A DNA stretch of 47,664 nt from Clostridiales bacterium (GCA_029098165.1 JAQXNU010000235.1:1-47664), one strand, 5' to 3'. Shown: positions 25,555 through 34,724, counted from the first letter of the stretch. The notes: generated from the sequence alone by a model not told the origin. Program-made: numbers and translations.

Positions 25555-25923
25555 ATCTCCATTCCTAATATCTTATTCATGGTAATCAAAGGTTACAATA
25601 AAATTATATTCAGCTATCTTATGTATTAAACAAGAAAAAGCATTTTACTTATATAAATCCTTGTTATTTCCCAAAAAGTAAAAAGGACAGCTTCACGGGT
25701 GCTGTCCTTTTTGGAGAAGGTATTTTTGTTACTTATGGGGTGTAGCAAAAACTATATAATGTATTGGGGTTTACGAGATATAGTATAACATGGTACCCCA
25801 TTTAAGTGTGCACAAACTTTACAGTTTTGAATATATCTTTTTGTAAATTATGACTATGCATTATTTTCCATTCTTTTCATTATATAGTTGTTTTGCTACA
25901 TCTATCGCCAAATTAACTACCTT
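25555..25923. other. Structured intergenic region between ftsH and the GH13 gene
   Basis: 369 nt. It holds the terminator at 25678-25714 and a pair of inverted repeats, GTAGCAAAAACTATATAATG (25742-25761) and its partner CATTATATAGTTGTTTTGCTAC (25878-25899, two extra bases), about 116 nt apart. A smaller pair TGGGGT/ACCCCA lies inside near 25765-25800. Directly after the ftsH stop, the same frame runs on for 19 sense codons to a TAA. No gene is convincing. Confidence 0.6.
25678..25714 (-). terminator. Terminator downstream of ftsH
   Basis: Stem AAAAAGGACAGC/GCTGTCCTTTTT with a loop of about 9 nt. It lies 210 nt after the ftsH stop codon and upstream of the GH13 gene. Confidence 0.88.
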
Positions 25924-27765
25924 TTATATATTTGCGTCCTTTTTCTCATCATTTCGATCAAATAACGCTTCAAATTCTTCTCTCGTGATACGTTCCTTTT
26001 CAATCAAACGTTCTGCACAAGCATGAAGAACATCCATGTTATCTGTTAATAATTTCTTAGCATTGTCATAACATTCATCGATGATCTTACGAACTTCTTC
26101 ATCAATCTTGCTTGCAACTGACTCACTAAAGTTTTTCGTATGAGCTAAATCTCTTCCGATGAAAACTTCATCATCATCGGATTCATAGTTAACCATACCA
26201 AGACTATCTGAGAAACCAAAACGTGTTACCATGCTTCTGGCTGTTTTTGTTGCCATCTTAATATCTTGAGATGCACCTGTTGTGATATCATTGAAAATTA
26301 ATTCTTCAGCGATTCGGCCACCTAAGCTAACCATAATATCCTGTAGCATCTTACCTTTTGTATTAAACATTTCATCCTTTTCTGGCAATGGCATTGTATA
26401 CCCTGCTGCTCCACCAGTTGGAATGATGGATACCGTATACACAGGTCCAACATCAGGAAGTACATGGAATAAGATTGCATGACCTGCTTCGTGATAAGCA
26501 GTAATCTTCTTCTCTTTTTCAGAAATGATACGACTCTTCTTCTCTGTACCAATACCAACTTTAATAAAGGATTTCTTAATATCTTCTGACTTAATGTAGC
26601 TACGATTATCCTTTGCAGCACTAATAGCAGCTTCATTTAATAAGTTTTCCAAATCTGCACCAGTAAACCCAGACGTTGTCTGAGCAACCTGAGTCAAATC
26701 AATATCCTCACCTAATGGCTTTCCTTTTGCATGAACATTAAGGATTTCTTCTCTTCCCTTAACGTCTGGTCTTCCAATCAATACTTTACGGTCAAAACGG
26801 CCCGGACGAAGAATTGCTGGATCAAGGATATCTACACGGTTTGTTGCCGCCATAACAATGATACCCTCATTGACACCAAAACCATCCATTTCTACAAGTA
26901 ACTGATTAAGAGTCTGCTCACGTTCATCGTGACCTCCACCCATACCAGTTCCTCTTCGACGAGCTACTGCATCAATTTCATCAATAAAAATAATACATGG
27001 AGCATTCTTTTTACCTTCAGCAAATAAATCACGTACACGGGAAGCACCAACACCAACAAACATTTCTACAAAGTCAGAACCTGAAATTGAGAAAAATGGA
27101 ACACCAGCTTCTCCTGCAACCGCTTTCGCTAATAAAGTTTTACCTGTACCAGGAGGTCCCTCAAGCAATACACCTTTTGGTATTCTAGCACCAACCTGAA
27201 TATATTTCTTTGGATTCTTTAAGAAGTCTACGATTTCTTTTAACTCCTCTTTTTCCTCTGCTAATCCAGCTACCTGCTTAAAACTAGTCTTTCCTTCTTC
27301 ATTGGTCATCTTAGCACGGCTCTTACCAAAGTTCATCACCTTGTTATTACCACCACCGCCTCCAGCTGCTTGATTCGTTAGGAATGTAAACATAACAATT
27401 ATGATAATAAATCCAATCAGGTATGGTAATACGCTTGTTAAAAACCAGTTTGGTTTTTGAACATCATTAACATATGTTTTAACATCATGGGATTGTGCTT
27501 CTAATTCAGCAGTAGCAGTATTCGTTACAAAAATTGTATAAGACTTGCCGTCTTTAAGATATATCTCAATCTTACCGGTCGGTGCTTCTTCATTCTGATG
27601 AATCTCTACTGACTTAACATTACCAGATTGCAGATCACGGACATAGTCGCTATAACTATGATTGTCACTGCTACCACCTGAAAAGCTTTCAGACAGATAA
27701 ACAGCCGCTATAATAATTAGTAGGATAATGAAATAAAAGCCATATCCCCTCATCGACTTTTTCAT
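25924..27765 (-). CDS. ftsH: ATP-dependent zinc metalloprotease FtsH
   Basis: 613 residues. Membrane helices at about 9-25 and 108-130 flank the small extracytoplasmic domain; the AAA module has Walker A GPPGTGKT (203-210), Walker [12 protein letters not shown] and the SRH region [20 protein letters not shown]; the zinc-protease motif HEAGH lies near residue 430. It degrades membrane and regulatory proteins and in Bacillus is needed for proper sporulation. It ends a unit spoIIE-tilS-hpt-ftsH with short gaps, the conserved Clostridia order. The ATG has AAGGAGG close upstream. Confidence 0.97.
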   Translation of the reverse strand: MKKSMRGYGFYFIILLIIIAAVYLSESFSGGSSDNHSYSDYVRDLQSGNVKSVEIHQNEEAPTGKIEIYLKDGKSYTIFVTNTATAELEAQSHDVKTYVNDVQKPNWFLTSVLPYLIGFIIIIVMFTFLTNQAAGGGGGNNKVMNFGKSRAKMTNEEGKTSFKQVAGLAEEKEELKEIVDFLKNPKKYIQVGARIPKGVLLEGPPGTGKTLLAKAVAGEAGVPFFSISGSDFVEMFVGVGASRVRDLFAEGKKNAPCIIFIDEIDAVARRRGTGMGGGHDEREQTLNQLLVEMDGFGVNEGIIVMAATNRVDILDPAILRPGRFDRKVLIGRPDVKGREEILNVHAKGKPLGEDIDLTQVAQTTSGFTGADLENLLNEAAISAAKDNRSYIKSEDIKKSFIKVGIGTEKKSRIISEKEKKITAYHEAGHAILFHVLPDVGPVYTVSIIPTGGAAGYTMPLPEKDEMFNTKGKMLQDIMVSLGGRIAEELIFNDITTGASQDIKMATKTARSMVTRFGFSDSLGMVNYESDDDEVFIGRDLAHTKNFSESVASKIDEEVRKIIDECYDNAKKLLTDNMDVLHACAERLIEKERITREEFEALFDRNDEKKDANI

Positions 27766-27786
27766 GCAAAGCCTCCTTTTGCTTTT

Positions 27787-28308
27787 TTATTGTTGTACCA
27801 CACCAATGTATGGTAGATTTCTATAGTGTTGAGCATAATCAAGACCGTACCCAACAACGAATTCATCTGGAATCTGGAACCCTGTATAATCAACTGTCAC
27901 TTCAGCTTCTCTTCGGCTTGGCTTATCTAACAAAGTACAAAGCTTTAAGCTATTTGGTCTTCTTGTTAACAGCATCTCCATTAGATACGAAAGTGTTCTT
28001 CCCGAATCAATAATATCTTCAACAACTAGAACATCTTTTCCTTCAATCGTTTCATCTAAATCCTTTAAGATACGAACTCTGCCTGAACTTACAGTCGCAT
28101 CACCATAACTGGATACTGACATAAAGTCAATTGATACTGGAACTGTAATATGTTTTGATAATTCTGTCATAAAGAACACACCGCCCTTTAAGACACAGAT
28201 CATATGAATATTCTTTCCCTCATATTCTTTACTGATTAACTCTCCTAATTCTCTAATTCTCTGAGCTATCTCTTCTTCGGATAATAGTACTCTAATATTT
28301 TCTGCCAT
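27787..28308 (-). CDS. hpt: Hypoxanthine(-guanine) phosphoribosyltransferase
   Basis: 173 residues from the ATG at 28308, giving the usual N-terminus MAENIRVLLSEEEI; the frame is open upstream, but that would overlap tilS. The PRPP-binding loop is VLVVEDIIDSGRTL, and the C-terminal EFVVGYGLDYAQHYRNLPYIG is typical. It converts hypoxanthine and guanine to IMP and GMP using PRPP. In Bacillus, Hpt with TilS binds and activates ftsH expression, and the three genes are adjacent here too (10 nt after tilS, 21 nt before ftsH). Confidence 0.95.
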   Translation of the reverse strand: MAENIRVLLSEEEIAQRIRELGELISKEYEGKNIHMICVLKGGVFFMTELSKHITVPVSIDFMSVSSYGDATVSSGRVRILKDLDETIEGKDVLVVEDIIDSGRTLSYLMEMLLTRRPNSLKLCTLLDKPSRREAEVTVDYTGFQIPDEFVVGYGLDYAQHYRNLPYIGVVQQ

Positions 28309-28318
28309 GGTATTGCAC

Positions 28319-29743
28319 CTAACCTTTCCAACATTTTTCATAACTGTTCAGTCCATCTTTTTCTAAAGGAACTAATGTGACTGACAGAATTCTTCTAGTA
28401 GTTTCATCAATTAAGAACGCCTCGGAAGTTCGTAGTTGTGGTAGCCAAAGAATATGATGTCCGCTCGCTAAAAGATAGATAACGTCTCTATTTTCTTTGG
28501 GCACCTTTTCATCAATCAATAAGGATTTCACTGTTTTCTTTCCACCATCCTTATGTATCTGAAAAAAATCTCCCTGCTGTCGCGTCCTTATTACAACAGC
28601 ATCTTTTATTTTATCATAATCATACCATTTCGTATAGCAATTTTTTGGGATCCTTACTTTTTCAGAATTATCAAGAAGTTCAAAACGATACTCACAGTTC
28701 ATCTCCGGGACAAAAACTGTTCCTGGAATTATAGCTTTATAATCCTTGAATACCTTTCCCTCTTTTCCTTCTGATTTTTTAACAATAAGTGTAGTATATC
28801 CTCGCTGAACAATAATATGATATGGTAATGCAATACTTTTTCCTGACTGTTTCCATATTAACTGTAATGCTGACTGAATATGCTTTTCTTGAATATCCTT
28901 TTTCTTCTTACTTACTTTTTCAATTGCCATTTTCATAATCGACTGCTGTAAAATCTTTTCCTGTTTTTTCAAACCCTCAAGATTCAATTCTACGCAATCA
29001 TCTGATTCTTTTGCTATCGTAGCAAAAGCTTGTGCCGTCTGCTTTCTAAGATAAACGGATACCTGCTCCATCTCCTTTGCAAATGATACAATATGCTCAA
29101 TCGATCTTTCATTGATCTGTTCATTTACATATGGAAGTACATAATTTCTTATCTTATTCCTCGTGTAATCCAAAGATAAATTGGAGCTATCCGTGCAATA
29201 AGCAATATTCTCTTCTTTCATAAATTCTTCAATTGCGCTTCGCTTTGTCTCTAACAATGGACGCACAATCTTATTGCTGACTGCATGAATTCCAGACATA
29301 CCTTCTGCTTTACTACCTCGAAACAGATGAAAAAGTACAGTTTCCGCATTATCATTCATATTATGAGCTATGGCTATTTTATGACAGTTATGTTGTTTAC
29401 ATTCCTCTTCAAATGCTTGATATCGAACATATCTACCTGCTTCTTCTACGGAACATCCCATATCCTTTGCAATTGCTTTTACATCTGCTTTTATACAATT
29501 GACGGATATTCCATGTTCTAAACAAAATCTTCTTACAAATTCTTCTTCCTGATCTGCCTCTGCCCCGCGAATCTGATGATTCACATGAACAACAAATAAA
29601 GTTAAGGAATATTCTCTTCCTATCCTCATTAGAACATTAAGAAGACACATTGAATCAGCCCCACCTGATACCCCTACGACGACGCGGTCATTTTTTTCAA
29701 ACATATGCTGTTTCTTTACAAACTGCTGAATCTGATCTAACAT
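28319..29743 (-). CDS. tilS: tRNA(Ile)-lysidine synthetase
   Basis: 474 residues. The N-terminal PP-loop ATPase has VVGVSGGADSMCLL near 22-35, and the second motif is VHVNHQIRGAEADQEE. A TilS substrate-binding domain lies in the middle and the C-terminal domain contains TRQQGDFFQIHKDGGKKTVKSLLIDEKVPKENR. It converts the wobble C of tRNA-Ile(CAU) to lysidine, and is essential. It belongs to the spoIIE-tilS-hpt-ftsH unit. Confidence 0.95.
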   Translation of the reverse strand: MLDQIQQFVKKQHMFEKNDRVVVGVSGGADSMCLLNVLMRIGREYSLTLFVVHVNHQIRGAEADQEEEFVRRFCLEHGISVNCIKADVKAIAKDMGCSVEEAGRYVRYQAFEEECKQHNCHKIAIAHNMNDNAETVLFHLFRGSKAEGMSGIHAVSNKIVRPLLETKRSAIEEFMKEENIAYCTDSSNLSLDYTRNKIRNYVLPYVNEQINERSIEHIVSFAKEMEQVSVYLRKQTAQAFATIAKESDDCVELNLEGLKKQEKILQQSIMKMAIEKVSKKKKDIQEKHIQSALQLIWKQSGKSIALPYHIIVQRGYTTLIVKKSEGKEGKVFKDYKAIIPGTVFVPEMNCEYRFELLDNSEKVRIPKNCYTKWYDYDKIKDAVVIRTRQQGDFFQIHKDGGKKTVKSLLIDEKVPKENRDVIYLLASGHHILWLPQLRTSEAFLIDETTRRILSVTLVPLEKDGLNSYEKCWKG

Positions 29744-29821
29744 GTGGTGCTGCCTTTCTCTTCCTTTAATGTAATGCCACTTTTACATGTATTCTACAAC
29801 GTCTACATATAAAATTCAAGT

Positions 29822-31408
29822 CTAAGACTTCCTCCATATTCCAGTTACTAATACCGTCATATCATCCATCGGTTCACTGGTATGGCTTCCTAATGCTGCC
29901 TGTAAAATCGCATTAGCAACTTCTTGCGGAGACTTATATGTAATGCGCATAATCACATCCTGAAGAAAGCCTTCTTTATCCTCTTCCTGAACACAGTCAA
30001 GCACACCGTCCGATATCATAATGACATAATCTCCATTATATAATTTCTTACTAGTCTTGACATATTCCATCGTATTTAACATACCAACAGGCATGGAATT
30101 GGAACGAATTGTTTCTACATAATGATCTCTCTTAATAAATGTTGTCGCTGCACCAATTTTTACAAAGTCGCAAGTTCCGGCACACAAATTTAATAGACAA
30201 ATATCAACGGTTGAAAACATCGACTGTTCTGACTTTAATACAAGAACGGAATTGATCAACCGAATCGCTGGTTCCTCACGAAATCCTGCTTCCAAGAACT
30301 CTTCTAACAGTTCAATGATCATTCCACTTTCACGAAACGCTTTCTCGCCAGTTCCCATACCATCCGAAAGCATCATAACAACATCCTGGCTGTCCGGATA
30401 AAGAAAAGAAAAACTGTCCCCGTTCACTTCCTCTTTTTCTTTGCTTGTCCTTGCTACACCTGTAAGCACCTTATAATTAGCATCCTCACAAAAAACATAA
30501 TCTGCATACTTTCTTCCGATTACATTCCTCGAATCATCTCTCGGGGTCAGATGCTTTCCTAATGCTTGTCCGATTAAATTAGCTGTTTCTTTTGTTGTTA
30601 TACATCTGCCACGCATACACTTTGCAGTAATATGTATTTCCATTCCTCTATTTTCCCGTTCAAACATCAAGATTCTCTGAGCCTTTACTCTATGATGCTT
30701 TAATTTACTATTTACCTTTCTTCTCTTGACCTCAATGATTTCACCAGTATCACATAAGTTTCCTGAAAAATCTTCAACAATACGTGCAATCTCTTTTAAC
30801 TGGTCCGCCACCGCTTCACGACTTTCTGCCATACGATTATGCCAAGTCATCTTGAGCTTTGCTACGGCTAAATTACGATTGGTCTCTTCAATAAAGAAAG
30901 GAATCTGAATACAGTATTCCTTCATAGCATCAGGCATATCATCCGTTGTCACTGCACCATTAGCCAGTGCCGCTTCTAATAAAGCACTTACCGAATCGTA
31001 GCTTTCATTAAATTTCTTCTCCCAGCAATAGGAACAACGTTTACAACTACGACAAAGATTATCGGATACATCATCTAGTACAGCTCCTAAATCATCATGA
31101 TCCAAAGAAACTTTCTGATCGGATAAATAATCAAAACTTGTCGCAAGTTTCGTAAAAGAATGAGCAATTCCCTCTAACTTCTTTTTGGCAGTATTCTGTA
31201 ACTCCCTCTTTACATACTCTTCTCCATTATTTACGCTTCCTCTCCCCTGTAAAAAGGCAATGATCACGGCTGTAAATCCGATTACAATTAATAAAATCGT
31301 TGCTAAAACAAGATATTGCGTCACCATTTTAGGATTTACGCTAAAAAAAGTAATTAGTGCTACTCCAACTCCAGCTAAAGGTAATAAATATTTTCTTTCT
31401 TTCTGCAT
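29822..31408 (-). CDS. spoIIE: Stage II sporulation protein E, short form
   Basis: 528 residues from the ATG at 31408 (start uncertain: ATG at 31420 is possible; upstream codons lie over the promoter). The N-terminus has only two membrane helices (about 7-25 and 29-52) instead of the ten of Bacillus SpoIIE (about 830 residues). The middle has the Cys cluster CRSCKRCSYCW, and the C-terminal PP2C-type phosphatase starts near SKEKEEVNGDSFSF and holds LSDGMGTGEKA and MISDGVLD. It should dephosphorylate SpoIIAA-P to activate SigF in the forespore. It follows tRNA-Met and its terminator, as in other Clostridia. Confidence 0.93.
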   Translation of the reverse strand: MQKERKYLLPLAGVGVALITFFSVNPKMVTQYLVLATILLIVIGFTAVIIAFLQGRGSVNNGEEYVKRELQNTAKKKLEGIAHSFTKLATSFDYLSDQKVSLDHDDLGAVLDDVSDNLCRSCKRCSYCWEKKFNESYDSVSALLEAALANGAVTTDDMPDAMKEYCIQIPFFIEETNRNLAVAKLKMTWHNRMAESREAVADQLKEIARIVEDFSGNLCDTGEIIEVKRRKVNSKLKHHRVKAQRILMFERENRGMEIHITAKCMRGRCITTKETANLIGQALGKHLTPRDDSRNVIGRKYADYVFCEDANYKVLTGVARTSKEKEEVNGDSFSFLYPDSQDVVMMLSDGMGTGEKAFRESGMIIELLEEFLEAGFREEPAIRLINSVLVLKSEQSMFSTVDICLLNLCAGTCDFVKIGAATTFIKRDHYVETIRSNSMPVGMLNTMEYVKTSKKLYNGDYVIMISDGVLDCVQEEDKEGFLQDVIMRITYKSPQEVANAILQAALGSHTSEPMDDMTVLVTGIWRKS

Positions 31409-31466
31409 TGCTTGTCCCATCCTTCCATCGATTTGGTCCAATATTACTTTATTTCTGTAATAAAAT

Positions 31467-31499
31467 ATTATAAAGGATGAATTTTGCAATGTTTGTCAT
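31467..31499 (-). promoter_or_regulatory. Putative Spo0A-dependent spoIIE promoter with 21-bp spacing
   Basis: Minus-strand ATGACA (31499-31494) and perfect TATAAT (31472-31467) are separated by 21 bp. In Bacillus, spoIIE and spoIIG promoters have the same unusual 21-22 bp spacing and need Spo0A-P. A 0A-box-like TGACAAA overlaps the -35 hexamer. Confidence 0.55.
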
Positions 31500-31535
31500 A
31501 TTTAGCAATCAATTCAGAAAAATTTATGACACCAG

Positions 31536-31570
31536 AAAAAGGCACCCAGAAAATTCTGAGTGCCTTTCAA
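31536..31570 (-). terminator. Terminator after tRNA-Met
   Basis: Stem GGCACCCAG/CTGAGTGCC with one G-U pair and a T run on the minus strand, just after the tRNA gene. Confidence 0.85.
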
Positions 31571-31573
31571 TCG

Positions 31574-31647
31574 TAGCGAAAGAGGGATTTGAACCCACGA
31601 CACCACGGGTATGAACCGTGTGCTCTAGCCAACTGAGCTATTTCGCC
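31574..31647 (-). tRNA. tRNA-Met(CAU), elongator type
   Basis: 74 nt, anticodon CAT in GGTTCATACCC. The first pair G1-U72 (GGCGAAA/TTTCGCT) and body match elongator tRNA-Met of Firmicutes rather than initiator or the lysidine-carrying tRNA-Ile. CCA is not encoded. Confidence 0.93.
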
Positions 31648-31662
31648 AAAGTGACAAAGCAA

Positions 31663-31691
31663 ATTATAACGTGTTTTAAGTCAGTTGTCAA
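31663..31691 (-). promoter_or_regulatory. Consensus promoter of tRNA-Met
   Basis: TTGACA (31691-31686), 17-bp spacer and TATAAT (31668-31663): a perfect SigA promoter, 15 nt before the tRNA. Confidence 0.92.
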
Positions 31692-31782
31692 CTAGAAAAA
31701 AATAATTTTTTTAATTTATTATATATTATATCCAATTAATGAATTTAATATTTGTTTTCAACCTATAAAAACTGCCTTTTAA

Positions 31783-32079
31783 TTACGGAGCCTCTTTAAT
31801 AATATATTCATCCGGATAACACAAACCAAGTTTTGTTCTAGCTAATTCTTCAATATATCGTTTAGTACCCTGAAATGCTTTTTTCTCTTCCAGTTCCTTA
31901 GTACGATCATTCTGTACTTCAACCTGGTCTTTTAGCTTTTCAATTTTTTCACTCTTCTGAGCCACTGCAGCGTTAAGATCCTTGGTTTTATATAAAACGA
32001 CACCACAAATAATCATTACCATGACAGCAATCCATTTAAGCCCGTTTCTTCTTTTTTTCTTGAATTTTCTCTTTTTCAT
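31783..32079 (-). CDS. divIC: Septum formation initiator DivIC/FtsL-like
   Basis: 98 residues: a very basic cytoplasmic head (KKRKFKKKRRN), one membrane helix (about 14-30), a coiled coil (about 33-68) and the C-terminal YIEELARTKLGLCYPDEYII typical of DivIC. It forms the DivIB-DivIC-FtsL subcomplex of the divisome. AAGGTGAG lies before the ATG, and the start overlaps the end of yabQ by 44 nt. Confidence 0.92.
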   Translation of the reverse strand: MKKRKFKKKRRNGLKWIAVMVMIICGVVLYKTKDLNAAVAQKSEKIEKLKDQVEVQNDRTKELEEKKAFQGTKRYIEELARTKLGLCYPDEYIIKEAP

Positions 32080-32680
32080 TTATCTCACCTTTTCCAATAG
32101 GTTCTGAAACAAGTTCAAGAACACCTCGTCTTACTAATGGCTCCACTTGTTCCTTGAGCTGTCCCTCGAGTTTTTCTTGTAATCTCTTTCTTCTTTCTAT
32201 TTTATACTTTTTCATTCGTAATTTCAATCTATTTGTGATAAAATTCCATATAATCATTAGACGTTTTTTGATAATACGCCCAATAAAGTGTAAAAATCTC
32301 TTTACTTGTTTGATTAATAAACGTAATGGGCTCGCAATAAAATGTAAAAAACGCCTAATCTGCTTCTTAATCCATAAACCAACACTACTTCCTGCCTTAA
32401 CAATCATCCTACTAAAAAGGATCTGATACAGTTTCATTCCAAGAATCAGTGAAATGACTGCGTAATACCGAATTACACCATCATTCATCTGATACATCAT
32501 ACGAAAGATAAGGATACCGGCTGTAATCCAAAAACCGATATCCTCTATTGCTATCATAGGTTTCGCATGATGTATGATTTTTCGTAATATTACGAATTGA
32601 TCATATGCAAGAAACAGAAGTACTCCCCAAAGGAATGATGCTAGAAAGAAATTGACCTCAGCAAGGATAAATTCATTCAT
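32036..32680 (-). CDS. yabQ: Spore cortex biosynthesis protein YabQ
   Basis: 214 residues. Three or four membrane helices occupy about 5-95 (LAEVNFFLASFLWGVLLFLAYD is the family start, with IGFWITAGILIFRMMY), and a long strongly basic tail (about 110-214) ends in charged coiled-coil-like sequence. YabQ is a SigE-controlled membrane protein needed for cortex formation in Bacillus. It follows yabP by 12 nt, and its last 44 nt overlap divIC. Confidence 0.9.
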   Translation of the reverse strand: MNEFILAEVNFFLASFLWGVLLFLAYDQFVILRKIIHHAKPMIAIEDIGFWITAGILIFRMMYQMNDGVIRYYAVISLILGMKLYQILFSRMIVKAGSSVGLWIKKQIRRFLHFIASPLRLLIKQVKRFLHFIGRIIKKRLMIIWNFITNRLKLRMKKYKIERRKRLQEKLEGQLKEQVEPLVRRGVLELVSEPIGKGEINEKEKIQEKKKKRA

Positions 32681-32692
32681 AATCTTCCTCCA

Positions 32693-32989
32693 CTACTTGA
32701 ATAAACGCTTCATAAAAGATTCTCCCGATTTAGTGTAGCCCTTTAATTCCGAATATATAAAGCTATCTACTCTACCAGTGATATCAACTTCCCCTTTTTC
32801 TAGAGTTAACCTTCCCATATGCAGATCAGAACCACGGATCATTAAAACCCCCATATCGGTCTCTAAGATAATCTCATGATCATCAAACGAGCGAACATCC
32901 CGAACGCCACTAATTTTAGCTTCTTTACGATCGTTTAAACTGAGTTGATGCCTTTTGATCTGCTTATTATCCTGCCTATAGTCCTCCAT
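32693..32989 (-). CDS. yabP: Sporulation protein YabP
   Basis: 98 residues, the YabP/YqfC fold: HQLSLNDRKEAKISGVRDVRSFDD, ETDMGVLMIRGSDLHMGRLTLEKGEVDITGRVDSFIY. It is co-transcribed with yabQ during sporulation in Bacillus; the molecular role is not known. GAGGAAAG precedes the ATG. Confidence 0.94.
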   Translation of the reverse strand: MEDYRQDNKQIKRHQLSLNDRKEAKISGVRDVRSFDDHEIILETDMGVLMIRGSDLHMGRLTLEKGEVDITGRVDSFIYSELKGYTKSGESFMKRLFK

Positions 32990-33091
32990 GCACTTTCCTC
33001 GCTTTTATACATCCTTATCGCTATTATGTATATGCGCGGAATTTTTGTTTCATGCATTATTGTACGTACAATTCATACAAGAGTTTACAAT

Positions 33092-33331
33092 CTATAAATA
33101 TCTAAATAATTCTTTCGCCTCATCCTTCTTGGTCGTATCCGCAATACTAATTACTTCTACTCGTACTGCCTTGCCACCAAAACCAATTTCAATGATATCA
33201 CCAACCTTTACATTGGTGGAGGCTTTTGCTGGTTTGTCATTGATCATAACTCTGCCTGCATCACATGCATCATTAGCTACGGTTCTACGCTTAATCAAGC
33301 GAGATACCTTTAAATACTTATCTAGTCTCAT
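33092..33331 (-). CDS. rqcP: S4-domain ribosome quality control protein RqcP (YabO)
   Basis: 79 residues, essentially one S4 RNA-binding domain: MRLDKYLKVSRLIKRRTVANDACDAGRVMIND and the beta region VGDIIEIGFGG. RqcP works with RqcH in adding Ala tails to stalled nascent chains on the 50S subunit. GAGGT lies before the ATG. It lies between hup and yabP as in Bacillus and Clostridia. Confidence 0.93.
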   Translation of the reverse strand: MRLDKYLKVSRLIKRRTVANDACDAGRVMINDKPAKASTNVKVGDIIEIGFGGKAVRVEVISIADTTKKDEAKELFRYL

Positions 33332-33370
33332 ATTCTTACCTCACACTTTCATGTATCGCATCATGATATG

Positions 33371-33408
33371 AAAAAGGCTGTTTTGAAGATTCCTTCAAAA
33401 CAGCCTTA
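33371..33408 (-). terminator. Terminator of hup
   Basis: Stem AAGGCTGTTTTGAAG/TTCAAAACAGCCTT with a 6-nt loop and a T run on the minus strand. Confidence 0.92.
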
Positions 33409-33443
33409 AGTTCATATGTTTACCTAGAACGACTTTTCACTAA

Positions 33444-33719
33444 TTACTTATTGATAACATCCTTTAAAGCTTTACCAGCTTTGAATTTAGGTGCTTTGGA
33501 AGCTGCAATCTTGATAGTTTCTTTAGTCTGTGGGTTTCTACCAGTTCTTGCAGGTCTTGCAGATACTTCGAATGTACCAAAACCAACTAACTGAACTTTT
33601 TCACCTTTAGTTAATTCTTCAGTAACAACATCGATGAATGCTTTTAAAGCTTTCTCGGAATCCTTTTTGGATAACTCTGTCTTTTCTGCGATTGCTGCAA
33701 CTAATTCTGCTTTGTTCAT
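33444..33719 (-). CDS. hup: DNA-binding protein HU
   Basis: 91 residues, full length: [20 protein letters not shown], the core [24 protein letters not shown] with the intercalating Pro in the beta arm, and [13 protein letters not shown]. It forms dimers that bend and compact DNA. GAGGAGGAG lies before the ATG. Its own promoter and terminator bracket it. Confidence 0.97.
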   Translation of the reverse strand: MNKAELVAAIAEKTELSKKDSEKALKAFIDVVTEELTKGEKVQLVGFGTFEVSARPARTGRNPQTKETIKIAASKAPKFKAGKALKDVINK

Positions 33720-33862
33720 GGATAAACTCCTCCTCTAAGGTATTATAAATTGTTTTCTAATAATCATATTCGATTATTCACACATCCCATATGAAACATC
33801 TTCTCACGGGCAATCAGGTGACTAGTTTTATGCTTATTTCCTCTAAAATCACCTTCATTCTA

Positions 33863-33891
33863 TTTATAAACTTATTAGGTGCATTTGTCAA
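33863..33891 (-). promoter_or_regulatory. Promoter of hup
   Basis: TTGACA (33891-33886), 17 bp, TATAAA (33868-33863). It implies a leader of about 135 nt before the hup start codon, with a small hairpin AATAATC/GATTATT inside it. Confidence 0.75.
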
Positions 33892-33961
33892 GGAATTTTC
33901 TGCATTTATTTCCAAAACAACAGGGTTTTTTGTAGTTTTAAGCCCTTTTTTTTCATATCTT

Positions 33962-34651
33962 TTACTCTTTTGTCCGAATGTACTGTTTTACACACTCAGA
34001 AAGGCATTCTTCTGCGTTAAAATGCTGTATCTGTGCAAGTTTACATAACTCGAATAAAAGTGATCCCAATGCCTCTTTTTTATTATCCTCACATTTTTTA
34101 TCATCAAGTATAATTGCCAATTTTTCAGGAAACAATTCCTCCTGAAACAAAATCTCTTTTTCAATTTTTAGTTTTTCACATTTCTTGACTACTTTTTGGG
34201 CTCGAATCAGTGCAGGAAATGCAAGCGGAATACTAGAAATACCATCATTTTGGTTCTTAGATTTCTTTTCTTCCTTCTTAATTTCTTCCCAATTCTTATG
34301 AATTTCTTCCTTCTCCGAGATCAGGTGATTGCCAAAGACATGCGGATGACGACGTACCATCTTTGCCGCAACTTCATCAATTACGTCATCGATTGTGAAT
34401 AATCCTTCTTCTTTTGCGATAACACTGTGCATAACGACTTGCAAAAGTACATCTCCAAGTTCTTCTCTAAGGTTATCAAAATTCTTGCTTTCCTCATATT
34501 CATCAATGCCTTGCAGCACCTCATATGCCTCTTCAATCATACACTGTTTTAAACTAGAATGTGTCTGTGCTTTATCCCAAGGACATCCATTTTCACTTCG
34601 CAACTGCTCTATAATTCCACAAAAATCGTCAAAATTATATTTTTTATCCAC
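33962..34651 (-). CDS. mazG: Nucleoside triphosphate pyrophosphohydrolase MazG
   Basis: 229 residues starting at a GTG with GGAGGG upstream. The first MazG domain is complete: ENGCPWDKAQTHSSLKQCMIEEAYEVLQ and the metal ligands in NLREELGDVLLQVVMHS. The second domain of longer MazG proteins is degraded: after about residue 150 the sequence is Lys-rich (KKEEKKSKNQ) and ends in a short helical domain, so it is close to the shorter Clostridia form. It hydrolyses non-canonical (d)NTPs. Confidence 0.9.
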   Translation of the reverse strand: MDKKYNFDDFCGIIEQLRSENGCPWDKAQTHSSLKQCMIEEAYEVLQGIDEYEESKNFDNLREELGDVLLQVVMHSVIAKEEGLFTIDDVIDEVAAKMVRRHPHVFGNHLISEKEEIHKNWEEIKKEEKKSKNQNDGISSIPLAFPALIRAQKVVKKCEKLKIEKEILFQEELFPEKLAIILDDKKCEDNKKEALGSLLFELCKLAQIQHFNAEECLSECVKQYIRTKE

Positions 34652-34724
34652 AAAAGTCCCTCCTTATTCACATGCTAGCTAAATTATTATACACCCGTTC
34701 CCACTTGTCAAGTACTCTAAAAAT

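Noticed and set aside
33791-34048. 85-codon plus-strand frame between hup and mazG with hydrophobic content
   Set aside because: It lies across the hup promoter and the mazG 3' end in antisense, has no ribosome site, and its hydrophobicity is what antisense of Lys/Glu-rich AT-rich DNA gives.
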